From: Isoetes taiwanensis
Taxonomy: Eukaryota; Streptophyta; Lycopodiopsida; Isoetales; Isoetaceae
Length of the DNA: 64,000 nt
Assembly: GCA_021234155.1 (NCBI GenBank)
Contig: JAJEKV010000046.1
Location: forward strand, 1,910,298 to 1,974,297
Direction: 5' to 3'
Positions 34,501 to 47,500 of the stretch are shown here, one piece after another. The position numbers and the translations under genes were made by a program. The stretch's first letter is position 1, and each line of letters begins with the position of its first letter. Below the pieces are notes generated by a model. It was not told where the DNA came from and did not search any database. It worked only from the letters and a program-made list of their open reading frames with translations.

Positions 34501-35490
34501 GAATTTTAGTTTTTGAAATTAGAATTTCCCCACAAATTGGGACTCCATTCTTAAATACTTGGCCAGTTGAGCGGTGCCATAATTATACTTTCATACCACA
34601 AAAGTGGCGGATGCAATGCCACATTTTTTGGGGGACGAGGGGGTAGGAATTGGAACACCAGGTAGCTTTTTACCCGCCTAGGCCATGTTGGGCTTCAAAT
34701 CGACCAGAGGATATTCATGCCCCCTTTTAGGGGGTGCTCATGTTTTACCAAAGGCTTTTTAACTTTTAGACCTTAATATATATTCAGAGCTCATCATATT
34801 CAATCTTATCCCCTCATTTGCCTATGTCCCTACATTAGCTAATCTTGTTTGTGGCCCTTGCTGTTTGGTTCCATCCCTTTGACTTTTCATTTTTTGGTTT
34901 TTAGAGGTTTAGTCATGATTATGCACGTTTATAATAGCATTCTATGTAATATAACATCACTTGTTCTTGCTTGTTTGTTATGGTGTTGGAAAATGTTCTT
35001 TCTTATGGTGTCGGCAGCATTATCATTTTAGCGCATTGGATATGGCTATAACATCGATTTCCATTGTTTTCAGGGCATATAGGGTGGTTGTCTTTGGGGA
35101 TGTGTTTGGATTTTTCTATGTCCCTTGCATTCATATCTTGTGCTCATTACGGGGAACGTGCATTGCATTGATTTCTTATCTGGGGCACTTATTTTAATAA
35201 ATGACATCCATTTTGCTTGCCTTGCATATAACGTCCTTGTGCATCTTATATTTTGCAGTTCCCTTTTTCTTTCCTATAGGTGTTAATGTTTTAGACCCTT
35301 GGAACTTATTAGTCTTAATGTTAGACTATGGCATTTTTCTTTGCTCTCTTCCCTTCCTATGAATGCACAACCATTTTTCCCTTGTCCTTTCTGATTCAGA
35401 TGTACGATATCGATGTTAGATCACTCGTGCTCATAATTAGACCTATAGAGATGGCACATAGTTTATGGGAAAATAAAAAATATGAAAGAC
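34500..35490. other. AT-rich intergenic stretch
   Basis: No gene is seen. The block 34725-34865 resembles 22060-22200 in the same orientation (ACATTAGCTAA, GATTGTGGGCC-like), indicating a diverged dispersed repeat. Confidence 0.4.
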
Positions 35491-35498
35491 TACATGCC

Positions 35499-35550
35499 CT
35501 AGCTAGGGCTGCAAACTAGTTTGACTAGCTAGGGCTGCAAACTAGTTTGA
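35499..35550. repeat. Exact tandem pair, 26 bp
   Basis: CTAGCTAGGGCTGCAAACTA followed by GTTTGA occurs twice, perfectly and head to tail. Confidence 0.9.
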
Positions 35551-35921
35551 CTAGCATGATAGATATCCATTTCCAGAGTAAGATTATGATCTCAAAATTC
35601 AATTGGAGGCTTCTCGTGGGTAAAGATGATTCTCCTGGGTTACGACTTATTGCAATTGCACAGGCTTTTACCCATTATTGGGAGACTCCATGTGTCAAAA
35701 CAAACAACAAACATATGGAAGTAGCTTTTTTATTAAGCATTCCAAAATGGTAAGTACAATAATAGAGTAGTATAAATGAGAAAATGGCCAAACATCTAAA
35801 GCCAAAACATTGCAAAAACCCCAGAATTAGACAATCACTAAGGGTTTCCAGATAAGAATAAAGCCACGCAAAACTCAAAGTCCGAAATCTTATCAACTGG
35901 ACTACAAACCCCGCCCTTTAG

Positions 35922-35938
35922 GGTTTTCGAGGAAAACC
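35922..35938. repeat. Short hairpin motif, copy 3
   Basis: GGTTTTCGAGGAAAACC, preceded by ACAAACCCCGCCCTTTAG, matches copies 1 and 2. Confidence 0.7.
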
Positions 35939-35939
35939 A

Positions 35940-36640
35940 TGAAGATAAGAAATGGACTGAGAGTGATATAACTGAAGAAGATAGGATCCGCAACAATCAG
36001 CAAAATGATGAACCAACTCCCAATGCCAACAGACTCAACGCGTCAAGCATCAACACCACCCGCTTCAAGAAGTGCCAACTCCAACAAAAATGCCAAGAAC
36101 TGAAAGGACTTGTAAGCAGGTTCTATACTCAAAAGAAAAGCTCCTGCCTAACGAAAAAAAAAAGAGATAAGCTTTACGCTAAGTTAAGGTGCACAAGATA
36201 AAAACGCGATCCAGAGACGAATGTAAAGAAAAAATACGAAAAGAAAAAAACTCAAAAAATGGATAGGGAAGAATATCCGCTCAACCTGAAAAAACTTATG
36301 TCAGCTAGAGCAGGGGAGAACACCCATCCAACAGATCCAGAATAATAAGGCGGGGAAGGGCCTCCGCCTAGCCAACAAAATGCTGCAAACTAGCACAGGA
36401 AAGATCATCCACCCATGAAAAAAGGAAATTAGAGAGTGAGAGACAAAAAGACACGAGTCAAAAAATCAACAAGTCTAGAAACAAAAATGTGGAGATATAA
36501 GAAAGGGTAGGGTTGGAGGGAAAACTAGAAACAAAAGAAGAAAGAAAGGAACGCTCAAATAGAAGGCCGATAAGAAAGAACTAGAAGACGAAGATAATAT
36601 ATGGAGAAAAAAGAAAAAATATGATAAAAATAGGTCAATG
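35940..36640. other. Purine-rich stretch between the direct repeats
   Basis: The plus strand is strongly A/G-rich (GAAAAAAG, GAGAGAC-type words). Minus-strand ORFs here are Phe/Ser/Leu-rich and reflect composition only. Confidence 0.5.
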
Positions 36641-36647
36641 ACATGAT

Positions 36648-36704
36648 GTCTTCCCAAGAATGATGGTTCTATGGTGGCATAGAACCATTGCATTCTTGGG
36701 AGAC
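36648..36704. repeat. Near-perfect hairpin beside the DIRS-like element
   Basis: CCCAAGAATG and GGTTCTATG on the left arm pair with CATAGAACC and CATTCTTGGG on the right. The arms are about 25 bp with a two-base bulge and a GTGG loop. It lies some 60 bp past the end of the recombinase frame, where the terminus of the retroelement would be. Confidence 0.8.
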
Positions 36705-36760
36705 TCCATGTATCAAAACAAACAACAAACATATAGCCAAAAGAAGAGGAACACTTCACC

Positions 36761-39480
36761 TCATAAGCCTAGACTCCGAGAGACCAAGAGATGCTCTTCG
36801 ATGCTTGGAAGAATGTAGCGAATGTGAGACGACTCTAAATGCCATCGCGCATGGTATCGTATATTGTCAACAGAAATCAAGGCTGCGGAAGCCGCATTTG
36901 CACCCCCCGCATGAGTATCAAACCGTCGAGGATCAAGTCCCAGCATGTTCAGACACTCATACCACCACTTTTTGGTTAAAGAGTAAGGAAGAGGATGAAG
37001 AGAATCAAGAGAAGAACGAAAGAGAGGGCCACCAGATTGGGGATCGGATGTCCGAAAAGCACAAGAGTAAAGAAGGCGTTGAAGCAGATGGGCTGGGCAG
37101 AATGGAGTAAGCGTGCATGCAATCAAGACCTCCTTACCTACGCCTTGCTGGTCGCATTTGGACTTGCAAATAAATAAAGAAGCATGTATCGAAAAGAAAG
37201 ACAAGTCATGCCAATTCAAATGCAAGGCCTCAGAGATTTGTAAAAAAAAAACCCACAAAACATAATGAGATTAAATACACCTTCATAAGGCTCAGCCAAT
37301 CAGCAGAAGGGAAAGCCAGAAGAACTATCAAGCTCCGCACATGGTTCGATGTCAAAGGAAGATGGCTAGGTAACACGCGGAGTGGCTTGACAGACCAAAG
37401 TAGGGAATGACGATGAACAAGGAGAAGGCAAACCTGCAAGGTTATGGAAAAACGAAATAGAGGCAGAAGCAACAGAAACTGATGAAACAGACTGATGAGA
37501 GCTCACCAAAGTGGCCAAGAATGAGGCCACATGGCCAGGTTTAGCAGGAAGGGAAGGAACACCAAAGTTGGAACACCAATGGCAAAAAAGTCCCTAAGCA
37601 GAAGCATAGCGGTTCAAAGTTGAGGATGTGCGTGACTGAAAAATAGATGAGAATAAAGGAGCAACGTGGCCACCAGTAAATCTGCAAAATATCACAAGAT
37701 ATCTGGGAAATATACCGAGCAGAATGAATTAGAAAGATAAAAAACTTAGAGCCTGATAGGGCAGACGAAAATACTAAATATTGAATCAAGTGAAAAATCA
37801 CAAGGAAGTGCAAAAAGAGCAACATGTCTGTGAACCCCCACGATTGAAGAAGAAGAAGAAGTTGCAGTAGATGATAACACCTGAGAGTTCTCGGGAAAAA
37901 ACCTAGAATTCATTACAAAAGGTTGCCAATGTGAGGGGCTAAAACAAACCAAAGGCCACCAAGGAGCAGAAGGCCATGAGAAAACAACAAGCGTAAGACG
38001 TGCTCTGCAAGAACGGGCATGGCTAAGAACATCAGAAATCACATAAGGAGGAGGGAAGCAATAATTATTGAACAAATGCCAATTGTAAGAAAAAAGAATA
38101 CGGAAGGGGAAAAAGTCCTTGGTATTGAATACTGGGAGCTTTGCATTAGTTGGAGAGGCAAACTGGTCAACATGATGTGGGCCCCAAAGAAGATCAAGTT
38201 GATGGAAAGCAGTCATAGATGAAGAGATTTCATCAAAATCTCTAATCTTAGAAAGATAATCAGCCCATTCGTTTTCAGATCTTGGAACCCATATTGGCTC
38301 AAGCATGATGCGATGCTGGAAGCAAAAGATAAAGAGTTCCAAAGCAAGCAAGCGAAAGAGAGGAGCTTTTGAACCCCATTTGTGAAGAATGAATGAGACG
38401 TTTTAGTTATCGCCACGTGCCAGCACAGTAGTGTTGTAGATGCCAGAGGCGCACACTTCAGGACCTGAAATAAAGCAAACAACTCCCTCCATGTAGAAGA
38501 TTGGGAAGAAACTATCTTGGTGAACTATCCTACAAAGGAAACATCTTTGGAACCAGGAACTCTTAGCCATACCCCCCAACCTTTATCACTAGCATCAAAC
38601 CCAATAGTACGTTTTATAGGAATAGGCGACCAAAGAGGGGAACGGTCAAAGCATGAAATGACGAGTTTCCAGAAGCTTAATTCATGACGGGAAAAGACAG
38701 AAAGCTCAAAAGGGACATCCCAAAGATCAGCAGAACGTAAATCTAGATGAAGCGTAAAGGAAAGGCCGACACAAAGAAGACCAACCTCACCAAACATAAG
38801 GATTGAATAAAGCCAAGGAAGCGAGCAAGAAGCCAGCCAGTAACCAATGGAGCATCTGACAAGGACCATGCCAGATATAACAATCTGTCTCTCTTGGCCA
38901 TAGAGATGCGAAATAAATTCTCCTGGGTGTCAATAACAAAGCCAAGAAATAAGGTCGTATGAGCAATGCGAAGGCGACATTTCTTCCAAGCAATCAAGAA
39001 ATCTGCATGATGAAGACGAGAAAGAATGCGGATTTGTAGAATCTCAGGTGAAGCTTGGCACATGAATAAAAGGTCGTCTACATAGGGAAGACAACGAATG
39101 CCTTGGGCATGTCAAAATCTAACTAATTGCCTGATGACTTTAGTGAAGACAAAAGGAGCAATGGCCAAGCCAAATGGGAGCATATTAAAATTATAGAAAA
39201 GACCTTCGAATTCAAAGCCCAGAAAAGTTCGATGTGGAGGCCAAATTGGAATGTGATGATATCCAGACTTCAAGTCCAAAGCGAAAAGAAAGTCGTTCGG
39301 TTGGCATATGTGGGACAAAAGTCCAAGGTTCTCATAATGAAATGCAGGAATAATGAGCAACCACTTTGCTTTATAGTGCATCCATTGCTCCAACGATGTT
39401 GGAAAATGGCAGGAATCTTGGTAATTGTAGTATGGTATGACTCAGGCTACCCGCTGTCATGGGAGGCATTTCAGTTAAAG
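36761..39480 (-). mobile_element. DIRS-like tyrosine-recombinase retrotransposon (decayed)
   Basis: On the minus strand, in order: an RT (39393-38743) with LDLKSGYHHIPI, MLPFGLAIAPFVFTK and YVDD, broken by one TGA where Trp is expected (near 39088); an RNase H (TIGFDASDKGWG near 38590, then GDN, WVPRSENEWADYLSKI near 38280); a linker with WGPHHVDQFAS and WPSAPWWP, characteristic of DIRS-type RNase H tails; and a tyrosine recombinase (about 37540-36761) with PAKPGHVASFLATL, ISEALHLNW, CPAHLLQRLL, THAGG and HARWHLESSHIRY. In the recombinase, the first catalytic Arg appears as Gln (LQISEAL for LRISEAL). Such elements copy through RNA but integrate with a recombinase, not a DDE integrase. Several frameshifts make it dead. 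No LTRs are seen. Confidence 0.85.
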
Positions 39481-39599
39481 TTTTTGTTGGGGCTATGGGA
39501 TATAGATCTTTAGCAAAAAGTTGTTGACTATCTACAACCTATTCTACCACAGATATTTTAGTATGGTTTATCATGAGAAGGTTAAGGAGTGCAAACTTG

Positions 39600-40310
39600 T
39601 GAACTCTATGTATAAGTTATTATTTGATACTGATATTCTTCCTCCTTAATAAGTGCCCCTTCAACTCCTTCCTCTTCAATGGTAGCAGATGTGGTCTTGG
39701 GCATGGGATAAGCTACTTCATCATGAAGTGGCAGTTCTTTGGTGGCAAATTCTTCATGTATTCGAGTTAAAGTGCTTGCCCACAAGTTTAACCCTAGAAT
39801 ATAAGATCAATGTCCAGTATGCAAGCGTGAGTCTGAGACCATTGAGCATTGTTTTTTTTTATGCGTGACCACCTCATACAGGTATGGGATTGCTTGTTCT
39901 CTCTTTTTCAAATTTTACTAATAAGTCAACAAGTGCTCTTGGCAATTTACCCAAGTATTGGGACGGAGTTACAAAGCTAGGTTTTTCATTTTGCAGCAGG
40001 ATGGTTGCTTTGGACTATCTGAAAAAGATGAAGACTGGTAATTTTCAAAGGTTTGGATGTGGCAGATAATCGCGTTCTTTAAGAAGGTCAAGGTCACATT
40101 GCTAAGTCGTACCATTGTTCCTCACTTGCCCCCTGTAAGAGGCGATTGATCTTTGAGGAGTATTTGAATGTGTTCTTATGCTTAGGTAGGTTGCTTCACT
40201 CGGTGAGTCTCTGCTTATTCCTATCTTTACACTTACACTTATATTTGATACTTTGATTAAATAAAGTTTGACGTTCTTCAACAAAAATAAAAATAAAAAA
40301 ATCAACTTAT
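39600..40310 (+). mobile_element. 3' end of a LINE (sense)
   Basis: A zinc-binding RT tail reads WWQILH near 39740, then CPVCKRESETIEHCFFLC (39812-39866), in the order C-x2-C, H-C, C. The element ends in an AAATAAAG-containing, A-rich tail (about 40255-40310), consistent with a LINE 3' terminus. Upstream parts are lost or unrecognisable next to the DIRS-like element. Confidence 0.6.
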
Positions 40311-41504
40311 TTATTTTTTATGTGAGCTAGGATCTTCAGTGGATTTGCTAGAATCTTTTCTCCAAGACATCATGGATGCACGGACTCAGTTATGTCCTTA
40401 AACATGACACTGCGATTAAAATGTATCATAATATATCATTGTTACAGTCTCTCAGCATACCTATTACTGCCAAGGTTCTTCCATCAAAAACCCTTTGGAG
40501 CGAGGGTTTTTTAATTCTAGTAGTAATATGCTTGCTGTATCCTTTGGTTGGCTCCCAATAGGGCAATTGGTCTCCACGGATGATAAATCAATCTAATTTT
40601 TTTGATAACCGAAAAGCTCTCAACAAAGGTCTTATCCATTTTTGCTCTTTCGCTTATTTCGCTTGTCAAACCTTTTCGGCATATTTTCCTTTGCGCCAAT
40701 TCTCCCCATTGTATCTCCACTGATTTTTCAAGTTCCCAAATCAATGGGACCTCTTCTCGGATATTACGAATGCATGATCGTTCAACAATTTGGCCCGTGA
40801 AGTTTTCAAATGGAGAGCATAAGGTTATTCTTAGAAGGTCAAAATTCTATTTCTAGTGTAAGCAAATCTAGAACCTGATAGTCTAGGGTAAATCTAACTG
40901 CCTTGAAATATTTTCTACGCCATAGTCACACCATAAGCACTGTTATGTTCATAAACACTAGAGGAGATGCTCTTATGCAGCAGGTCACGGTTCAAATACG
41001 ACCAACTGGTCCTTAAACCTGCCATATGTACTGGACAATCACATGCAAAACAACTCCTAGCATATCATGCCTAGATAGTGGATTGACTTCCATGTGATAT
41101 GTAAAATAAAGTGAAGCAGAATTGGCTTCAATGTGATATGTAAAATAAAGCGAAGTAGAATGTACTCATGATATGATGATGAATAGAATGACGTCCTTCA
41201 ATATAAAAAAATAATTTTGAGTATACCACAATATTCCACCTCTAGACATGAAACAAAGGGCAAACCAAAGATTTCAAACCCACATGAAACAGAATGAAAC
41301 AAATTCAAATAGTAGAACCAAAATTTTAAATGGTATAGTGGTGCCGCCTAGAGGTCAACTAACATTTTAAAACAAAAAAGAATTTCCAACTACGTCATGA
41401 TAGTCTATACCCCAGCAAACTACTGATTCTCACTACTCCAAGCAAGCAAACTACTGATTCTCACTGTAAAGTCTCAGGCATTATAGATAGATAGATAGAT
41501 CCAA
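40311..41504. other. Upstream region of the NUDT3-like gene
   Basis: AT-rich. It includes a 41-bp tandem pair (ATGTGATATGTAAAATAAAG, about 41090-41160), a 35-bp tandem pair (CAAACTACTGATTCTCACT, about 41407-41466) and an ATAG microsatellite (41482-41500) immediately before the ATG. The promoter should lie here, but I see no strong TATA match at the expected distance. Confidence 0.5.
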
Positions 41505-44500
41505 ATGGCGGACGAAGAATGTTTTGACGTTCTAACAAAAGAGGGCATCCGCACAGGCATCAGCAAGCCTAGGTTTGTACCATCATCGGATAACTAATTT
41601 AATCTTAAGCTCTAGATTATATAACTCATGCTGCAAATGCGCCTCAATTTGCAGATCATTGGTGCATAAAGATGGGGATTATCATAAGGCAGTTCATGTC
41701 TGGATCTTTGCAGAAAAAACAGGCGAACTTCTGTTGCAGAAACGAGCCGATTGCAAAGACATGTGGCCAGGATTATGGGACATTTCTAGTGCAGGTCACA
41801 TTTCTGCAGGAGACACATCCCTGATCACTGCAAGGTAGCAATATCACAATCCTTGATGTTTGTCCTGATCCAGAAATAAGGCATTGACGTCAACCAATGA
41901 GGAATTAACATCTTAAACAGGAGGGAATTGGAGGAAGAGCTTGGATTGGTATTTCCATCCGATGCATTTGAGATGCTTTTTGTGTTTCTTCAGGAATGGT
42001 ATGCCACAGCATGGAATAGAGTTTGTAGCTGAGACCTCGAAAGTCATGCATTGATTTTTTCTATACAGCATTATTAATGATGGAACATTTATCAACAATG
42101 AATATGATGACGTATACTTGGTCACTATTCTCGATCCTATCCCATTGGAGGCTTTCATGCTTCAGGTAATTTTCAAAGATAGCACACTAGTGCTTCTGTA
42201 TGGGTGATGTGTTGCTTTTGCAATTCACAATTTCAGTATTTGGTTTTCTCATCTTTGTATGCTGGTCCACGTGTATGTTATGGATTCCATATATGATAGA
42301 CTTGTCAGCAAACAGGTTGGATATGGGATTGATCCTCATTCTTATTGTTAGAGTTTATCCGCTATTGAAAAAGGGTCATCACATATTGTAGTTAATAATT
42401 TTGTTTCGACAGGCATGCATCCTTGTTTTCCTATCCCATATTATCATTCTAATGATCTTTCCTATCATCCTATAGAGATGTTCATTGAGTGGTAGAGAGG
42501 TCAATTGCCACAGTGGTATCTTCTGGTAGCATTTTGAGATGGTCTAGTGCTTGGTGATCTGTGTCCTTGTCATCATCCGTGCAGGATTTTGCTTCCATTA
42601 AGTTTCTGTAATCCCAAATGAACTTCAGGAAGTCCACCCAATTAGTGTAAGTTGTGCGGTCAAGTACATGGTTAGAGGTCAGCTTCTGCTGATCTACATC
42701 GGCCATTGTGAATGAATCGAATCAACCGAATTTGAAAGCAAAAACTTCCAGAATAACAAAAGATCAAGTATTAATAACCTCTACTCAGGTTGGCGGAAAT
42801 CTTGAGTAACAGCACTTTTACTTGACAGTTTGCATGAAATATACTTCTATAGGCAGATCTGAACAAAAAACCACCAACAGCCGCGAGAAGCAAAAACTCA
42901 CATTGAATTCTCTAAGTTTAGTCTAGAACTCGCCCAAAAGATGCATTTTTGTTTAAGATCTCTTCTCTTTGGCTGTAGACCTTTCATTGTGAAGTTTGAG
43001 CCTCCTGGCTCTCCATTTTTGGTGACAGCACCTAGACAGCCAATCCAAAGAGGTTCTCGAAGTGCCTACTTTAGTATGAATGCTTGTCTTCTATGTCTGT
43101 TCAGAATGCTACCATTATTAGAGATGGATATATGCATGGGCATGGTCCCTTGATATTTTTTATTATATGCCAGTAAGTAATATTGCTTATGTGTCCGATG
43201 TTTGTAATTTTTATGCAGGATTCGGAAGTGTCAATGGTGAAATACATGCATTGGAAGGAATATGAAGAAGTTTTAAGGGCAAAGGATTCTGGTTATGTTC
43301 CATATGATGTCGATGGTACATATGGGTATCTTTTTTCAACTATAAAGAAAAGGTAATCTCTACTTCAGTCGTCTAGTGTCTCCCTAGTGCAGTGCCTATG
43401 AAAGTCTCTAGAAAGATAAAGCGAGAAGCAAAGAAAATGCATAAACAGTTATTTATGAGAGAAAACAAGACCGGCACCACCTCCTTTTTGCACCTGCAGC
43501 TAGAAAAGAACGAAGATTTTATAAGTTTCTACGAGAATTGAAACACAAGAAGTCAAGGATTATCTACAATAGTAAATGCATTTTGGAAAACATGCACAAT
43601 AGTGCAAGTTAAAATTGTCCTCAAGGACGAGAGAATTTATTATATGATATTAGGCTTTTGAGCTCATTGCTAAGCACACAAATCAGAGATCTGAAGGTCT
43701 GAACTGTTGGCTAAGTCTGCCAGAGGTCAATACCTACTATCATGGCTTTGTTTAGGACCGAAATACCTTTATCCATCTATACTCTTTGGAGCTGGATTCA
43801 TTGATGCAGATGGTGATGTGCCAAGAGAAATAATGTGTTGATACCGAGTTAATAACTGGAACCATAGGTAATAAAAAATTATGCTAAGAATAATTTTTCG
43901 TTTTTTGGAAATTACTTTTTGGCCAATGTAGGTATTATTCGAATCCAAAGTCAAACATGCTTGCTTTACAGAACAAGCTTGCCCGTTATGCCTCAGTCAT
44001 TCTAAGTGGGAAGGTAAATTCAAGAGGTTATTCACAGGATGGTTAATAACTAATCTTTTGGGGATGATACATCATGTATTCAACTGCAGATTGATGTTTT
44101 AGGTAAAGGGGATGCTTCGGCGCTGCCATATATAATGAAAGCTGCTCAAATGATGGACCAGATTTTTCTTCAGCAGGTCAGGCTCTCATAGCAGATTTCT
44201 TGAGAGGCTGTGGCTTTTCTTTACTGGAACTTATGTTATGTTGTGATTCTGAGGCAAGCTATTTTGTCCTCATAAACTTAAACACAAGACACATGAAATT
44301 TGATATAGCAAGCAACTATAGATCAGTTGCAGATACAACTTTAGAGAGGTCAAATACTTAGAAGGAATATCATCTTGAATAGAGGAGTGTGCTGCCTAGG
44401 AGAAGAATTTGGGAGAGATTATAAGAGTAGTTTGACAGGGTATGTTTAAGTTTACAGAATGTGTGCTTCTTTCTTTGTGTAATGCCCCAGGGGATATGTT

Positions 44501-47500
44501 TTGTGCATGCAGATGGTCAGAAGAGAAACACCCCCAAAAAAAAAAAAAAAAAACAACACTCTATAAGGTCTCATATTGTCGTAAATTTTGCACCAAGCCA
44601 TACTTATAGAAGCATTCCTGTCAGTGGAAACACTCCTTCCTCCCGCATAAATACTCGTTTCAAATATAATAGTTTAGCAATATATCTAACAGTGTAGAAA
44701 TTCAAACTTTGCTTTCACATATCAGAAAAGCCCTTCCCATACATGTACGAAATTTCCGCCTTCTGCCAAGTCTTCCCCTCATGACTCTGTATCGCGTAAA
44801 ATACACAAAAACCATATTCGTGTCTCCGTATATGTGTGTTTTCATTAAAAAGAAACACCCTAAAGGTCATTGAGTTGTATGGCTAGTATAATATGAACCC
44901 CCCTTGTGTAATGTCTATTCTTACTGCTTTAATCTGCATTTTAGTGATCTTGATTTCATCTTTTGCATTACAGAAGCTGGCAACCAACAGAGATTTGATG
45001 CTTTGGCTGGAGAATCACAAGGATCGCTCAGAACTAGACAATCTTAAGTTTTCATATTACTCCATCAATGGAAGTCCATGGTACCTGATCTGAACTCTAA
45101 CATCACTTCTGTCAAAACTTCTACTTCTATCTCTCCAACATTATCTAACTTTATGGTCTATGAGTTCTGTTTTCATCAATTCTACCACATTAAAGCTAAC
45201 CTAACCATCAACAATTGCAGGAGCATCTCATTTTTTTTTTTTTTAAATAAGCTGGAGTTAACAGCCCATCTAAAACCATTGCATGTTGAATTATAGAAAT
45301 ACGCCAATCCCCAAACATTGATTACTGTTCTGATGTGATAAGAGAAATGTAATAAATAGTGAGAAAGGACTGGGATATGCATGCTCCTTTACTTGATGGA
45401 CCACCTAGTGAATGTGATCTCTCATTACGCATACTTGGATATGCGGGACCCCATCTTTAGCATGAAAGGCACAGCATATGCAAGGCTTATCAAAAGTTAT
45501 GCTTCGCTGTCAATGGTAGAAAGCAAATGCTTCCAAGCTGATTTTCAAGCGTTTGAGCAAAGCTTCGCCTCTTCAATTCTTTGGTCAGGCCAGCCACAGT
45601 ATGAGGTTTTGTGTGGGGGATAGGCATGACAGCCAAGCAATGGAAAGAAAGAAAGAAAGAAAGATTATATTGACATCTATGAGAGACCATTTGGGTCTAT
45701 GAGACGAAATATACACCAATCATGTCCAGCTAGGGGCGCATCTGCAGCCACCTAGAGATATTGGACGTAAATGGAGAGGCTTCGCAGAGCTTGCAGGCAA
45801 CTAGATGCAACATTCCAGTTTGTGTCTTTTTACACAAATTGCACGAGCTTGGGACCTTGTGGCAAGGTCAACAACTGTAAACGGCCTTAAACTCTTTACC
45901 TGTGCAGACTTGCGAGTCTCTTTGTAATAAAGGCAGATCCACCTTGTTTGGGTTAATGATAAATCTTCTAAATTGTTCAGTTGAAACTGAAGACACGCTC
46001 TCTTGACATACTTCAAAAGTACCTATCAATTCCCTTTATAAAAGTGTGCTTTATAAGATTTCTCCTCGTTTATTAGCTGAATGCTAGAATGGGCCAGGTT
46101 TTACATTTTTCTAATGTTATATTAACCAAAATGAAGCAATGATATTCATGCGAAGTCAGATATTAGTTCATGCAGGTATCATGCTTGAAGTTCATCTGAC
46201 TGTTTAACATCACTATTTTTTTAGGTCGGTACTTGATGAGAATGAGGCATATTTAACCACTGCTGATTCGGCAATTAAGAAGTCAAAGGTATCTGTTCAG
46301 ATTCCTACTTTGGATGCAGAATATAGAGCAGCGTTTCCAGTTGAGAAGCATCCTGGTGCAAATTTTTACCCTGCTGATATGGACAAGGAGGTAAAGTTTA
46401 TAATTTGTGCCCTTACATCTTCAGAAATATTGTGAATAGGTCAGCTATTGATAGGGTCAACAGGAAGTTAACAGGAAGTTTTGGAAATGGCTAAACTTTA
46501 GAGTTCGTATTTATTTAATTGGATTCACACACAAGATTTTCTAGTTCCTCCTAAACTAAGTTGCTAGTTGTAAGTTCTTAATTCAGCTTGTTAGTTCCCA
46601 GTTAAAAACATTGTTGGAGGTCTTTGATGTTATGATCTCCTAAAAATTTAAACTTTTATGATGCATCCTATCCTTTGATAACAGTACTTCTGTTAAATTG
46701 GTCAAATGCAGGAATTTTTGCTTTGGAAAAGCACCATGACTGTGCAACAAGAGAAGGAAGCTACTGACTTCTTTACAGTCATCCGCAGATGCAGTGATGG
46801 TGATTACAAATATTCCGAAAACATCCATGGATTGCAAATTGTGAAGTTTGCACAGGAGTACCAAGAATATTTAACTAAGGCTTCTGAGCTATTAAACAAA
46901 GCAGCAGAATTGGCATCCACTCCAAGGTGCAATTCGACTTTGTAATGTATGTTTATCTCTTTATTCAAAGCACGAGCACTTGCTTATGCATGTCCATTAA
47001 GCGCTAGTTCTTGCAAGAGATGTCATGGTACCTGCCTTATTAACATTGATCATCTAATGTGCCACAATAAACCCACTATTACCACAATGATAGACTAACA
47101 AGCATTAGAACTTGCCTTCTCGGAAGAGCAATATAGTCTCTTAACACAGGCTGCGTTAATATTGTATTGCGATCACGAAGTTACAAAGTAAATATTTTTT
47201 TTAAATGCTGGTTCAAAAGAATGCCCTTCCGCCTTTCTAAGGCCTTGCTTTCCAAAGTACAAGTCTGCATCTTGTTGCATTCTTTGTGCTTTGCTACCAC
47301 AACCGGGCAATGCATATGGATGGAAATTACTTCTTTCTTGATCAGTAGGGACAAAAGCAACAAGTAGAACTCCTAACAATTGAGCTCAAGCTCTACAGGA
47401 GTCACTATGAAGTAAGAGTATCCCCTTTCATCTTTAAACGTTGAATGCTCAAGAGACGATGTATCTGCGAGTTGATAGACCCAGCGAGTACTTTTGTCTA

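Larger units (their letters stand above)
35673..36734. repeat. 44-bp direct repeat pair flanking about 1 kb
   Basis: TTGGGAGACTCCATG(T)..CAAAACAAACAACAAACATAT occurs at 35673-35716 and 36691-36734 with two mismatches. The second copy overlaps the hairpin next to the DIRS-like element's recombinase end, so the pair may belong to that element's terminal structure. Confidence 0.8.

Noticed and set aside
40985-41005. GGTTCAAATACGACC as a pol III B box
   Set aside because: No A box at a suitable distance and no repeat structure around it.
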